Shown here piece by piece: positions 21,301-34,534 of a DNA stretch of 64,000 bases. This stretch comes from Nemopilema nomurai. Lineage: Eukaryota > Cnidaria > Scyphozoa > Rhizostomeae > Rhizostomatidae. The notes under the pieces are model-generated. The model did no database searches and was not told where the DNA came from. It worked only from the letters and a program-made list of their open reading frames with translations. The DNA lies in assembly GCA_003864495.1 (NCBI GenBank), contig ML133401.1, forward strand, positions 1,054,001 to 1,118,000, given 5' to 3'. A program made the position numbers and the translations under genes. The first letter of the stretch is position 1, and each line of letters begins with the position of its first letter.

Positions 21301-24300
21301 TAGAATGATTGTTCAGGGCACTTATCGTTTATTGATGGCATGCTGAGAGCCTCTTTCTTGGCGTTTGGCTTGGATCAGAAGCCCTTATATATGGATGTAA
21401 AGAGTTAGATTAGAATTGAGCATTTAGGGAGACCTGAAAGAGGCAACACAAAATTTTCTTGTCAAGGTTTGAGCATAGCAATAATTGCAAACAAGAGCCA
21501 AACCAATCAGTTAAAGCAGGGCTTGAATATGTTGGCACTTAGGATGTGACAACATTTAAAGTGGCTCTTAGCTGTGACAAGATGTGATGCTGCATTGTCC
21601 ATGCCGTATAAGAAACATCAGAAATAGCAAAAATCTTCCAGGACTTATGTCATTCTTTTTCTTTGCTAGTTGGCCAAGGATGCTCCAGATGGGCTCTGGA
21701 TATGCAGTACTGATCGCATTCTGCACTTGCCAGAGGAAATAAGTATGTTTCCCAGGCTTACATTGCCATTTGGAAGCTTATCTATCCTAAAGTATTATGG
21801 AGCTCCCTTACACACAACCTGCAAAAACAATGTCTATGACTCAATGTAGCTCTTTTAGACTATATAACGTAAAGAACTGACATATGGATTTGGAATTCAT
21901 CCTAATTTTGTTAAATAAATTGCTTGAACTTGTGGTGATTTCCAACTTTCGTTTGTTGTGTTTCAGTTAAATGTTTGTCACACATCCAGCAGTTGCGCGA
22001 GAAATTTTCGACAGAGGGGCTCCACCTTCTGAGGAGGGGGGAAGAGGGGGGGGTGGTAGGTGGTGTTGGTGGCTAGAAAATCGAAGAGAAAACCTGAAAT
22101 CTTAGTGAGATGCATTAAGATAGTGACATGACCTTAATTTGACCAACAAGAGTTTGAGCCGAATTAACATTTTTTGTGAAGACTAGCTTTCATTAAAAAT
22201 TTCGATCCGAAACAAACTTATAAATCTTCTATGTATACCTTCCGACGGCTGAGCCTCCTGTTGGCGCATCCGTTGCACACATTAATATATGTAGAGCAAA
22301 GTGATCATTAACAATTGCGATAAATGATCATGGTAAAAGTTAGTGATAAGTGATAAGTGAGTTACTTTGCTCCAAATGAAGTTTGTTTTTCACAGACATA
22401 CCGTGGAATGATGGTGCTGATGTGCGTGTTTTCACCGTGCTCAAGAACCCAGATGAAGTGTCCGTTTCTAATGGTGCATGCAAGATAGGCGATTCGGTAA
22501 GGAATAGTCCACTAAGCAGGCTGTCGTTTTTATAATCTTGTTTTGTCTCTTATCCTCTACAATAAGTTAGTCTCTTATTCTCTTCAAGAAACCCACAGAA
22601 AACGTTCTATAGTTAACCTTGAAATGTGTTTTTGCATTTACTCCATTTTATTATGAAATATAATTGTTGTTTTAGGGTGATGTTAAAGATATAATCTATA
22701 ATGGAACGCAGAAGGAAGTGGAAGACTGCATTCTTTCAGATGGAAAAGTGCCCACTGTATGCTCTCTTTCTTGCCACATTGAAGGCACTCGATTTAAGCA
22801 AAGGCTTTGATGGTTTTAAGACCAAACTTTTAGTTGGAAAATACATTTGGTAATAGCAAGTTTTGCAATTGTAGAGAAATCAGAGTTGAAAATGAGAAGT
22901 GTCATTATCATTATCATAACTAATGTTATGGTGTGTTCCATCAAGCCTTTTGGCATTCCCAGCATCATGCGACACTATGACGTCATTGTCTATTGTATTG
23001 CCTCTTGTATTGCCTTATGTATGTATTATCTTTCAGCTATTTGGTGTCGTCTACATGTCTACAGTTGTTGCAGAAGCCTTTTTGGCTCTTCACATTCGCG
23101 CCCCCTTAGAAGCGTGCACGTACATGGGATTAGACAGTGCCGTCAAGCCCGTGAAAAACGTACGTCCAGCCATCTTTTGCCGCCATCTTTTGCCGCCATC
23201 TTGATAAAGTCTTTGCCAGTCAACTGTTAATAACATTAAGAGCTGTTTACCAACTCTTAGCCTTTGAAACTACCGCGGTAATCGACAAAAAACCTTGATA
23301 TAGAACTTTTCAGTGTTTTGAATCTATTTTGCGGTACTTTTGTCAGTAATAGATATCGTACATTGCTTTGCTGCTGGGAAGCCATGTTTGAAAAATCTCT
23401 GTTCAACCTTCTAGCTGTCTCTCTTCTATGACATGTTGCTCGCCATGGCTACAGGAATTCAAGAGAGCGAATTTGTCGCTGGAAGGCGCAGTGGTGAATT
23501 CAGTACTCGTCCTGTGTTGCTTGACCCTCTTGATAAACAAAACCGGAAGTTGGCTAGGCAGCTTATTTGGAATACTCTTCAAGAATATTCGATGAAAGCG
23601 GGTAGGAACATTATCTGCGATCATTCTGCGATCAATCTGCGATCATAATTAGTTTTAGTCTCCCTTTGTTACTAACCTTTGCTGAAGAGTTTTGCTGAGT
23701 GTTAACAAAAAGTTGTGACAAGATAAAGCTCTGGTCTTGATTAGCATGTCCTGTTTATCTCGCTGCTGATTGACCAGTTTCTTTAGAAAATAGTTAAATT
23801 TTCGTGCGTTCCAATTTCAGCAAATATCGAAGGAGGAGATTTCCATTACATGTATTCTTGCCCGAGAGATCTGCACCATATATTGGCCAATTTAAATTAC
23901 TGCCAGACTTCAAGGAACAGAAAGGTCGTGCCCAAGAGACATCTGAACTCTGCAGTGCACGTGAGTCATTTTGCATCCATTATCACCATTCCCAAAACAT
24001 TCAATTCTCTGGGGTGAAGTGTTTGTTTTGCCTGCTACCTACAGTTTTGGAAGGTAGTGATTTAGATTTATAGTTTTGGAAGCTTTGAAGTGCCATATGC
24101 TTTGCGTTACTTCAAAGTCTACAAGATGAAAATCACGAAATCCAAACACAATGTCTAGTTCCATGGGTGAAGTATTTCTTCTCACTTTGGAATAAACTGC
24201 TAATCCACCTCCTCTGATGCATTTGTTGATCATTTGCCGCCATAAGTCTTTCTGCAAGCCATTGACGTTACAAAAGTACTAAAAACGTTAATGATTAATT

Positions 24301-27300
24301 AGTTGAGCACTGATTAATGGCAGTACTAATACTTCAATTCGAAGAACATCAGCCTGTGGAAGATAAGAAGGATATCGTAGGATTAGGCAAGTAACAGTGG
24401 TTCAATTGCTGAGTTAAACATCCTCTTTGACCCTCTTCCTCCTTTGAAGTTTCCTATTGAAGAATACAGTTTATTTTATATTAAGGATGGCCTGGCTGAG
24501 AGTAACACGACCATCATCAATTCAATTATCAAGCAAGCTGACCTTGGCGAAGGAGCAGTGGTCTGCCATTCAAATATACCAGTAAGCAACCTGATGACGT
24601 CATTTTCACTTGAAGTAACCACCATTTTTCGAAAAGCATATCAAATGAAATAATGATGTAATCAATCCTCAATTCATTCATTTGTCGTTTCCAGGAGCGT
24701 GTTGCTGTTGGAGAGCGAAGCTTGCTGTTAAACCTGCTTCCTGGTGATCTTCAGGTAAAGTGACCTAATATACATTGTTTTTGTTTTTCTGAGTTATTGT
24801 ACTATTGAGAATGTTTTTTTAAGGCCCCACCAGCTAATTATTAGCTATCATTGTTGTAAAGCGATGTTGTTTATACTCAATTTTATATAAAAAGCTAATG
24901 TCCGATGTTGTAAGCAGTTTCTTAAATATTTTAGCTATCTGGCTACCAATTGTTTCTTACATGTTTCTTGGATTAATTGTGCTAATTTGAAGAATGATAT
25001 ACGATGGTGTATTAAGTTCCTCGACAACCTTGCTTCACACAACTTGCAAACAATACCTTTAAGAAATCAATCGTAGTCTTACAGTAGTGATATTCAATAT
25101 TGAGACTCTCTCGAATATCAACTAGGAAAATTAAAACTGAAAATTGCATTGTTTCTTAACCTACGAAAAATTGGACCTACCGTTTCGTGTACCGTGTTTC
25201 TATTAAAAAACTGCTGTGTTGTCCTCCAATTGTCACAAGTGAGACTGTTGCGTCATTAAGACTGACTCCTCCTTCGCAGGGCACAAATATGCATTCAAGT
25301 GGTTCTCTCTGGTTTATGTATTTGACGTCATTCTGTTGATTTCTAGTTCCAAACAGCAGCAAAGAGAATCGATAAAGAGTTAGTGATACAGGGTTTGACG
25401 ATTAGGCTGCCTCCTGGCCGAAGCAGCGAGGTCACTGGCACCCAACGAGTTCTTGTCATCTTTGGCCTCCATGACAATTTAACGGTTAGTTCCCTACACA
25501 CTTTTCTTTATAATAATAAAACGATAAGAATATTGAGGCTCACAATTGCTAAATTGCCAGGCCCAGCCTCCAAATTTCTCCTTAATCTGAGTTTTCTTCC
25601 AAAGCAAAACAACTATCACTTTGACGCTATATACATATGGGGCGGGGGTTTTTGAAGCAGCAAGTTCGATTCCGACCAAGAGTGGCTCGATACAATTGGG
25701 TAGCACCCTTGTGGAAAGAATTTTTCTCCTGTCAGCATTTACCTTATGATTATATATATTCATATAATATATAATATATATATATAATATATGTTCATGT
25801 TTCTTCTTTTTCAAATTTATGATGAAGCAACACATCAGGAAAGCTTTTATAATTTTCTTTGATCTTAAGTCAAATTTACACCTTGTGTTGGGCAAGATTG
25901 ATTTACGAATAATCTTAGGCATAAAATGAAAAAGTGTGTATGTATTTGTATTCAAATAGAATGGCCTTCACAAGCTGGTTTCTAATGTGCTCTTCTGCTT
26001 TATTCCCAACATACCTGGCAGTTATACTAATGTTGGGTACTCAAAAATGGACGTTGGTCCTGGTCAAATCCATTAACAAATTGAAACACCCTTTGTTTCA
26101 ATAGCAGTGTATGAAGCAGTGAAAGATCACCTGTGATTTGTTTTTTGTGCTTTCAGCTTAACATCAACGACAAAAAAAGCACATTTTGTAACAACTCTTG
26201 GGACAGCTTCTTTCACCGCACCGGAATAACAGCTCAGGAATTGTGGGGCACAGAGACCGTAAGCCCATGAATACTTCGTTACTTCACCCCATGGATGTTT
26301 CAATTTTCCACTCGACTTTGCGGTCACTTTGTTACGATTGGGTGCTTACTTAAGTGTCTGTTTGCCTTTCAGAATGGGCGTAGAAACTTGATGAATGCGA
26401 GATTGTTTCCAATATTTAGCCCGGGTGACTCATTGGATTTCGTTGACCTGCTGTGGCTGCAAGGGTCTTATGACGACCCTAAACGACTCTTTAAGTAGGT
26501 GGCGTTCCGTATTTTTGTGCATATTCTACATGCAGACAATATTTGGGCGTCAGAACACATCTTTTAGGTGGTCAAGAAGGCAGAAACATTTGCTTGTGGG
26601 ATTTGATTCCTTGCTAATTGTTTGCTCAGTTTGTTTAAACAGTAGATAACGTTGTCTTCTTAGCAATTAACTTTTCGAATTTCGTTCTTCTCTTCATCAA
26701 AAAACATTTGTTCGCTGTTTCAATTGTTTTACAAATATCCTAATAGATTTGCGTAGGTAGGTTTTATGCAGTTTAAGATAGATTAGTAATAGCGAAGTGT
26801 TGATGGGCTGCTTAGATGAATCAATCCTGCTTGTCTATGAGACTCACAAGTGTAAAAGCAGTTTGATGTGATCTCGTTTGACATAGCCCAGAGCTGGGCA
26901 AGCTTTACACCAAAATCATATTCTGATCCCGTTGCATCTTACCCCCAAGAAAACAGGGTTGTAAAAGTCAAATTTCACAGGGACTGACTTAACACAAAAT
27001 GGTTGACCGTCTTGGATGTACAGCTTTAATTGTCAGAATGTTGCACTTTTTAATAATGCTCAAACAATTTTACAAGGTGGAAAAATTCTTGGCGATTATC
27101 AATGGTCGACATTGTTAATATATATGATGTCGAATCTGAGATGTCTACGAGAAGGTAAAACCAATTTATTTATTTTTTCATGCTTAAGAATCCTTTTATT
27201 GTTGTCATACATTTATCCGTTTTTATGACAATGAAAAGAGTTGTGGCAATGATTTACGTATATCAATATGTCATTGTCAACATAGTTTGTCAAGTGTTTT

Positions 27301-30300
27301 CAAAGGCTAAACAAAATTGTAGCTCAAAATTTGTCTTTACTGTCTGTGACCCTTAGTCCAAAGTGTCAAATAGACCGGCCTTTTACGAGGTCAATGTTGG
27401 TCATCCGATTTGGCTGACTGTTGCTTAAAATCCATTTAGGACCCTTTTGTACAACATTGGAAAGAAGATGACGAAAGACGTGCTAATTGGAAGCAAGGAC
27501 AGCTGTTTGCTGCCATTTTTTAGATACTGTGTTTTAGAAGGATTCTTTGAAGAAATACTTTCAGTGCTTGATACAGGTAGCTTTGATATTGTACTGAAGT
27601 TATTATAATTGCATTAATGTTAGATAGAGATATTTAATATTTGTTTTTTCGATTATTGTTGTTTTACTTAGCTTTTATTTGCTTTTGCCTGGAAAGCATA
27701 CCAAAGACATGTCGAGGCGAGGTGTATGCCATTCTGTAAAAGTATATAATCAACGACTAATTTGGGAACGTTATTTTGGATCCTTGTTTTTATTCTTAAC
27801 AGTTTCTTGGGCAGGTTTCATCAACCGCATAGTTTTGTAATAGCTATAAAGCATAGAGCCTTGGATTATTTTCTTTCTAATTGGGACACACCTACAGAAA
27901 TAAATTGCCAAATAAACTAGCAGGAAGTTTGAGTTACTAACATGCATTTTGGGTGTGTTTCGATGAGAGTTTTAAGAATGTATCGTTTCACAACTTATCT
28001 CACTTATCTTTATTAAGTGTTAGATAATAATTAAGGCCTTATGTGACCTCTGATTTTGTAACAACTCTAGTTGCTAGCCGGACGAAGGAGGGCCAGCGGG
28101 CCGTTCTGTCGAGGACGTTAGCTTGCATTGCGGACATAATTGGAGTCAAGGCACATAACAGAGGAGGCCTCAGGAGTGGCCCTGCCTCCAATGTGTCATG
28201 GCAAGGGGGCTTCAGTCTATTAGAGGTAGGGTGTTTGCCAATGTTGCCTCAAAAAGCTGTGTGTTTTTTAGGCTTCAGGTAAAACAACGTTGTAATGAAA
28301 ACCAGTTTTAATTTTTGTGAGGAATCCCCTATCTGATAGAAGTTAGGTCACGAATTTGGCTTTTGCTTGAGGGCTCTCTTGGATGCTTTGTTTATACTTT
28401 TTGTATTGCAGTGCAGAAATCCCCTTCCTTCTTGTCCCAATTTGATGGGCAGATACTGAGATGTCTTCATTATGATTATAATAATAGTAATGTTTTATGA
28501 TGATAGGTGCGTATCTTGATTCCTACAGTTTCCTTAATGTGAAAGTATCTAGAGTTGCTCAAAAGCTGAAAAACTGAGTTTTTTCTATTTCAGCAAGACA
28601 GAATTGCGGATGCAGTTTCATTTTTAGCCAAGGAGAGGGAATCGTGGCTCTCAAGGTATATGCAATTTCATACATCTGAGCTTTGGGGTATTTACGAAAG
28701 TTAGAAAATCCTCACGTTTATGATGACCGTCTAGTTTATATACTCGAAGATAATTAATTGTTAAGCAATATATTCCCACCTTAAAATTATTTTATAGTAT
28801 TTGTTCCATTGATACTGTTCTGGCATTCTACTTTTTGTTCATGTTGCTAAACTCAAGCACAATGCCATTGATACCCAACAAGTAATCAGAAAGCCGTGGA
28901 CTTAGTGGCTCCTTTGGGCCAATATTTTTGATATTCTTTTGCCCTAATTATGATGCTTTATAGGCCTGATCTTCTTGTGCGAGCGGCCAGGCACTACGAA
29001 GGTGCATTTCAAGTGCAAGTCAGGAAAGCAGTTGGGACAGCGAGACAGGTTCGTTGTTGTTGTTGTTGTTGTCGATGTTGTTGCTGCTGTTGTTGTTGCT
29101 GTTGTTGCTGGTGCTGGTATTTTTGGTGTTGTCATTGTTAATGATGATTGCTTGAATAACCTTGCAATTGGAGCATTATGTAGTAGTGATATTGTGAAGA
29201 GCTTTTTTCATTTATCCGGTAAATCTAGGTTAGTAAGTTGTTCATTTTTGTAGAGCAATTCTTCGTTTCTAAAGCTGCTGATTAATAAAAAATACGAGGC
29301 TACATTATTGGCGTCTACAACAGTATACTGAATTCTTAAACTATTGATAATGCAAATGACCACGAGAGATTACCGCCACCCCATGTTTTAGCAGCAGTTT
29401 CTTCACACTCTCTGCAAAAACGACTCTCACCCACTAACATTTTCAGCAGTTCTGTCTATCTGCCAATAACCAGTCAACATAAAAATCTTGTTGTGTTCTG
29501 AGGTTGGTTATAAATCTGAATATTCTCCTTGTTTTTTCTTTATTTTAGTTTATCGCTTTGGAGTCGTGCCAACCTGTTCCTATTGGAAAAAGCGTACTTG
29601 CAGAGGCCCCAGGTAATCTTCATCTTGCATATGATTTCGTTCTATGTTTTTCACGAGATGCGTATTGGGTTCACGAGATTACTTAGAAAAACTCATAAGA
29701 GAGCTTTCGAGCTAAGAACCCCCACTTAGAAATTTGCGTTTAACTTGAACAAGATTGAAAGAAAACTTTAAGACAACAATTCTAAGTAAAAGAAAAATAA
29801 GGCAGGAAATTGAAAAGTAATAAAAACAGAGAGAAAAAGAAACAAATAAAGGACAAAAAAATGAAGAATGAAAAGAAAAAGATAAGCTCAACTGCATAAC
29901 ATAGTCCTAAATCAGACAAAACTGCGAGGCAATTTAAGACTTGGCTTTTAACAAAAAGACCGATTTTATTAAACTGTCAAGATTTCACGTTATTAATATG
30001 AGTTTATTGGCCTGCTTTTGAATCGCTCCTGTGTTTGATCTGCTAGCGAGGGTTGACATCGCTGGAACCTGGAGTGACACCCCACCCATCTGCTACGAGC
30101 ACGGAGGCTCCGTCATAACTGCCGGCGTCAAAATAGACTCGAAGGTAAACAGCTCTGAATACTCAGTCGATGCAGCTTTTCCTCTTCTTATTTCCAGCTG
30201 TGTTTAAATAGGCACTGAACCAGGATCTATTAGATTTGTCAGCCCTTTTAAATGGGCCTCTTTTGCATTCTTAGTTGGCTCTTGGTTAGAAGGCTGTGTT

Positions 30301-33300
30301 TGTCACCATTAAGTCAAGCTGACTAGTTTTAAAGATGTTTCGCCTTTATATTAAGAGAGAGAAGGAAAAGAAGTGAAGAATCTAGTTGTCAAAAAGGGCA
30401 ATTTAGATTCTTATCTCAATTGCCTGTGGAGGAAGATGTTGTTGGCTACTAGTTTTTCATCAATTTTTCCTGTTCATTTAGAAACCAATTGGATGCAAAG
30501 TAAAGCGAATTGCCGAGTAAGAGAGCTAATTTTAATACAATTCATGTTAAATGCTTGTTAAATATTTACGTTCTTCATTGCGTTTAGGTAAATGAGTTTA
30601 TGTTTTGACTTAAGTAGAAGCTGGAATTGGCATCAGAGGATTCATTGTAAGATAGGCGTTCCTGAATAACTGTGTTTGGTCTCGTACAATTTTTGTTGCG
30701 ACTCCTAACGAGCTGCGTTCCAGTACTACTAGCCTTTGGTCTCCTTAGCCCATTATTTTATGTAAAGAAACATCTTTTTGTGCATTTTAGGCCGTATATC
30801 ATCCTGGTCCTGGGCCGGGGCGATGACAATGTCCTTAGAATAGAATGTCGAATGATGGAGGAAATGGCAAATTACACACAGGTCAACTCACCAGGTATTA
30901 CATTATTTGTTTCAGTCCTTAGTTGTGTTTCAGCTCTTGCTGCTTTCATAAATCATCCCATTCATTCATACATTCATTGTTTCTGCAATTGAGTTGTCGA
31001 ACATTTTTACAGTAGCACCTGGGCTCCAATTTGGTTGGCTGATGTCCAGACGCTTGGACGTCCTAATACATCCTCCAATTTGATATGCCCATAGTCATAT
31101 AATCTTATTTGAGCAATGTATTAGATAATGTCTTATACAAAGAGAGGAGGCCTTATAAAGAAAAAGCATGCCAACCTTAATCTTTGATGGTAACTGACCT
31201 TAATCTCTTGAGGTATACAAATATTGCCGATGCCGAACATTCGTTATTTGTGGTTTCGTAAAGTCTGTTGGTACAGTACAGTTGGTACAGTTTGGTACAG
31301 TCACTGACTGTCTCTTCACGCTCTCAGGTACCCTGCTGAAAGCGACATTCTTTTGCGCCGGAATACTCACCAATGAGCCAAACAGTTGCCTGGAGAGTCA
31401 GCTCAGGGACAACTACGGGGGCGGGTTTGAGCTGCAGACGTGGTCCGAACTGCCTCATGGGTCCGGCCTCGGAACGAGCAGCATCCTCGCAGGGACTATC
31501 ATGGCTGCATTGTGGAGGAGCATTGGCAAGAAGCCAGATGTCGATTCGCTCGTTCATGCTGTGAGTCAGTTTTCATCCGACTTTTGTTTGTCTAAAGTGG
31601 TTCCCATGCTGGCTCTATTAGCAGCCGAATATTGAAAGTTCAGGTGCCGATGTTTCAAATGCGCTTCGCTGTGTTTCGTACGGTTTCATGCTTGCTCGAA
31701 AGTGAAAGTTTGTGGGAACGATATCACTGTTTTGGAAACAACTCTAAATTGTAAATATTTGACGCCGTCTTGCGTAGGTGCGTTTACCTTCAAATGATGT
31801 ATGCTAGCTCAATTTATTGTATGATGAGTGGCTATTCTTTTGATGTAACTCTACGTGGAGAAACGTTATGTTCTTAAACAATGTTCCCAAACAGTGATCC
31901 TAAACAATGTTCCTAAACCATGTTCCCAAACATGTTTCTAAACGATGTTCCAAACAATATGCCAAACAATGATCCTAAAAATGTCTAAAATCACTGCTGC
32001 TAAGCAATGTTCTATTGTTTCTCAGCATGATCCAATGTTCTAACATTTTCAACAGTGATCCTGAACAATGTTCTAAAATAATTTCACGGTGATCCTAAAC
32101 ATGTTTCTAAACCAGGTTGCTAAGCAACATTTCTAAGCATTGTTCCCAAGCAATGATCCTAAACAATGTTTCTAGGTGCTGGATTTGGAGCAGCTGATGA
32201 CAACGGGTGGAGGGTGGCAGGACAACGTTGGTGGGCTTGCGCCAGGAATCAAGGAAGGTCGATCCAAACGAGGCTTGCCTCTTAGAGTCACGTATTCACC
32301 TCTCAAGATGCCGGAAGGTTTTATGCAGAAGTTCGAAAAGCACCTCGTCTTGATATTTTCTGGGAAAACCAGACTGGCTAGGAACATGCTTCAGGTATGT
32401 TTCATGCTTCTTTGAATGGCATCTTTTGATTTGGTATTTTCTGTTATCTAATAACATTTGTTACAGGTTGGTACTGAAAGTTCCTTTGAAGAAGGTAATT
32501 TTCTGACTTGACTCTTCTAACAGAGGATAGAAATGGAAGCGGATTGGTCATAACACAGCCAATCATAGGCTCTTTCTGACAAGAAAGAAGAACCTCCCGC
32601 GTGGTCTTCAATGCGCAACTGGCTTTTTTTACAGCCTTTGTTCAGATTCAGGCATTTGCACACTCTGAGGACTGCGTCTGCCCCATGTTTAGGCTCTTAA
32701 ATCAATAAGATCAGTAACTAGCCACCCTGCTTCAGTCTGCACTTTGCCCAGGTTGCCTACCCACAATCAATATGGCGTCGAATGATGGTTCGCTGAGAGT
32801 AGTATGTGAGGTCATAAGGAAAGTTATGCGATTACACTATTGCTGTTACCGTTTTGACTTATTTTCTGTCTCCATTGCTTTCAGGATGTCTTGAGAAACT
32901 GGAATGCGCGTTTTCCTTCAATAGTGAGGACAGCGGATCAGTTAGTTGAAAATGCACAGAACTGTATTCAGGCATTTGAAAGAGGTAATATAATGTTATG
33001 ATACCGATCCACATTTCTACAAGTATGGAATTAATGTCTTGGTTCTGTTTTCATTTTGTTTCATATTGCTGAGAATTTAGGGCCTCACTTCTCCGATATA
33101 AACGAATTGCAGGTTAATTGTCTTTTGGAATGCCAGCTGCAGGAATGGACCCCTATCACGTTTTGTTTAGTATCCCTTGTGTTTTTTATATATTCATAAA
33201 TACTCATATTCAATTCCTTTTTTGATAGTATCTATTGTAAAGGTCTCTTGCAAAATTCTAGCTTCTCTTTGCATCAAAAGGTAACACGTCATTGAGTGCT

Positions 33301-34534
33301 ATCTAGCCATTCCCTTAACTTAAAGACAATGCAGGGTCACCATTTACTAGTGCAAAGAAAACAGGCAATTGTTTTTTAAGGGATGAGAGATGCAATGCGT
33401 AATTGTCTCTTCAGCACCTTTTCCCAAACGTTATGGTACGCTGTTCTTCCTCTGTCCAGGTGACTTAGAAGGAATTGGAGAAACAATGAACGTCTGTTGG
33501 CAGCACAAGAAGCTGATGGCCCATGGATGCGAACCAAAGATCTGTAAAGTCATCATGGATACAATTCGCCCATTGGCTCACGGTATACCTGTGCTTTGCA
33601 TTTTCAGCCCCTTCTAAAATTTTGTAACGCTCTTGTATGCCCATATTTTTGTGGTGTGTTTTTGTTGACCTGGGTTGAGGTAGCTGCAAGTCTCTGTATT
33701 TCGTTCCTATATGCAATTACAAATTGAGGGTTAACGAAACCAAGATGTCAACCCTAGCACTTATTTAAATCTGCTTTGGATAGATTTACTCTTAAACGAG
33801 TTTAGACCCGTATTAGATATTTTTGGGTAGCTTATACACTGATAAATTTCGTTTCCATTGATTCTCGTCCAGTGTAGGAATATCTTAATAAGTCAGCATT
33901 TTAATGTCATGTTTGCTTCTGCTAATTGCTTCAAGGCCAAAGATTATCCAATAAGAGAATCCTAGTCATTCTAATGCTCAATACTTTCGTTTCTATAAGA
34001 AACAAGTCTCTACTTGTACAAGCATGCATCAATTTCGCATTGATGTAAACGTATCTCGCGTTGGTTCCTTGTATAAACACTTATAAATCAGAATTCCAGT
34101 TCCTTCTGTGCATGGTTTCTTCGTTCTAGGCCAATGTCTTGCCGGCGCCGGGGGAGGTGGCTTTCTTTACGTCATCACCAAAAATGCTGACGCAGCCAAG
34201 GAATTATCGTCGAAAATAGCAGAACTAGGGGTAAGCATTATTCTTTTAAATCGTTCTCCGAGCTCTCTATTGCAATTCTTTAATGTAGCTCCCTTTGAGC
34301 GCACTTTTGAATCAAATTTCTTGTATGGTACAAATCTAGTTAGCAACAGCTACGTTTTGAGAAGGAATTCAAGGCAAACCTCTATCAACGCTGAAGTGAC
34401 CTAGTTTATATCAAGTTGCAGACCATAATATACTTGTTGCCTTTGTATTTTTCCAGGAAATCGGAAGAAGGGCAACCGTTCATTCTGTGGAGATAGACCA
34501 AGAGGGGCTGACCGTTAAAGTGGAAGAAGATTAA
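18383..34534 (+). CDS. FCSK: L-fucose kinase (fucokinase)
   Basis: Cytosolic enzyme of the fucose salvage pathway; phosphorylates L-fucose to fucose-1-phosphate with ATP. Thirty phase-consistent GT-AG exons: 18383-18452, 18663-18814, 19776-19826, 20881-21021, 21670-21742, 22396-22496, 22676-22756, 23037-23159, 23415-23601, 23821-23960, 24450-24581, 24695-24754, 25347-25484, 26157-26258, 26373-26494, 27077-27154, 27440-27576, 28071-28225, 28594-28655, 28964-29048, 29549-29612, 30047-30144, 30482-30516, 30791-30894, 31328-31560, 32176-32394, 32885-32984, 33460-33582, 34130-34230, 34457-34534. They give 1114 residues, close to the ~1085-1090 of human FCSK. N-terminal fucokinase/pyrophosphorylase-type region carries [11 protein letters not shown] (50-60). 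The C-terminal GHMP kinase part carries [13 protein letters not shown] (753-765), [10 protein letters not shown] (from P873) and AGAGGGGF (~1060-1067), all intact, so the enzyme should be active. ATG context aaaATGg is good. No signal peptide. Confidence 0.96.
22031..22073 (+). repeat. G-rich tract in FCSK intron 5
   Basis: Long G runs (6 and 8) followed by several ggtgg units on the sense strand. It may form G-quadruplex-like structure; nothing else marks it. Confidence 0.5.
23167..23202 (+). promoter_or_regulatory. Triple gccatctttt / YY1-like cluster in FCSK intron 8
   Basis: Three tandem copies of (gcc)gccatctt directly follow the exon 8 donor. The sequence GCCGCCATCTT is the known YY1 core in reverse orientation. 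It may be an intronic regulatory site or simply a short tandem duplication. Confidence 0.3.
25751..25796. repeat. TA-rich microsatellite in FCSK intron 13
   Basis: Imperfect (TA)n tract of about 45 nt with interspersed aat units. Simple low-complexity DNA. Confidence 0.8.
29051..29130 (+). repeat. GTT/GCT triplet repeat beside a splice donor
   Basis: About 80 nt of imperfect (GTT)n/(GCT)n starting two nt inside intron 20 of FCSK, right after the donor at 29049. It creates long artefactual ORFs on both strands. Length variation here could influence use of the exon 20 donor. Confidence 0.85.
31868..32175 (+). repeat. Degenerate tandem repeat of ~15-16-bp aaacaatgttccta units ending at a splice acceptor
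   Basis: About twenty diverged copies of a unit close to aaacaatgttcctaa fill the 3' half of FCSK intron 25. The last unit, aaacaatgtttctag, supplies the acceptor AG of exon 26 at 32174-32175. The array is therefore intronic up to the exact exon boundary. Confidence 0.85.

Noticed and set aside
25636..25700. tRNA-like T-loop (agttcgattccgacc)
   Set aside because: No matching acceptor or anticodon stem can be drawn around it.
25494..25955. 153-codon minus-strand ORF
   Set aside because: Crosses the donor side of an FCSK exon and a TA microsatellite; composition is low-complexity and not protein-like.
27021..27154. Longer version of FCSK exon 16 starting at 27021
   Set aside because: It forces a phase that gives a stop in the next exon; the acceptor at 27076 gives the family motif WKNSWRLS and the right phase.
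28944..29253. ORFs with long Thr, Cys or Val runs
   Set aside because: Translations of the GTT/GCT repeat in three frames; only the short exon 28964-29048 is real.
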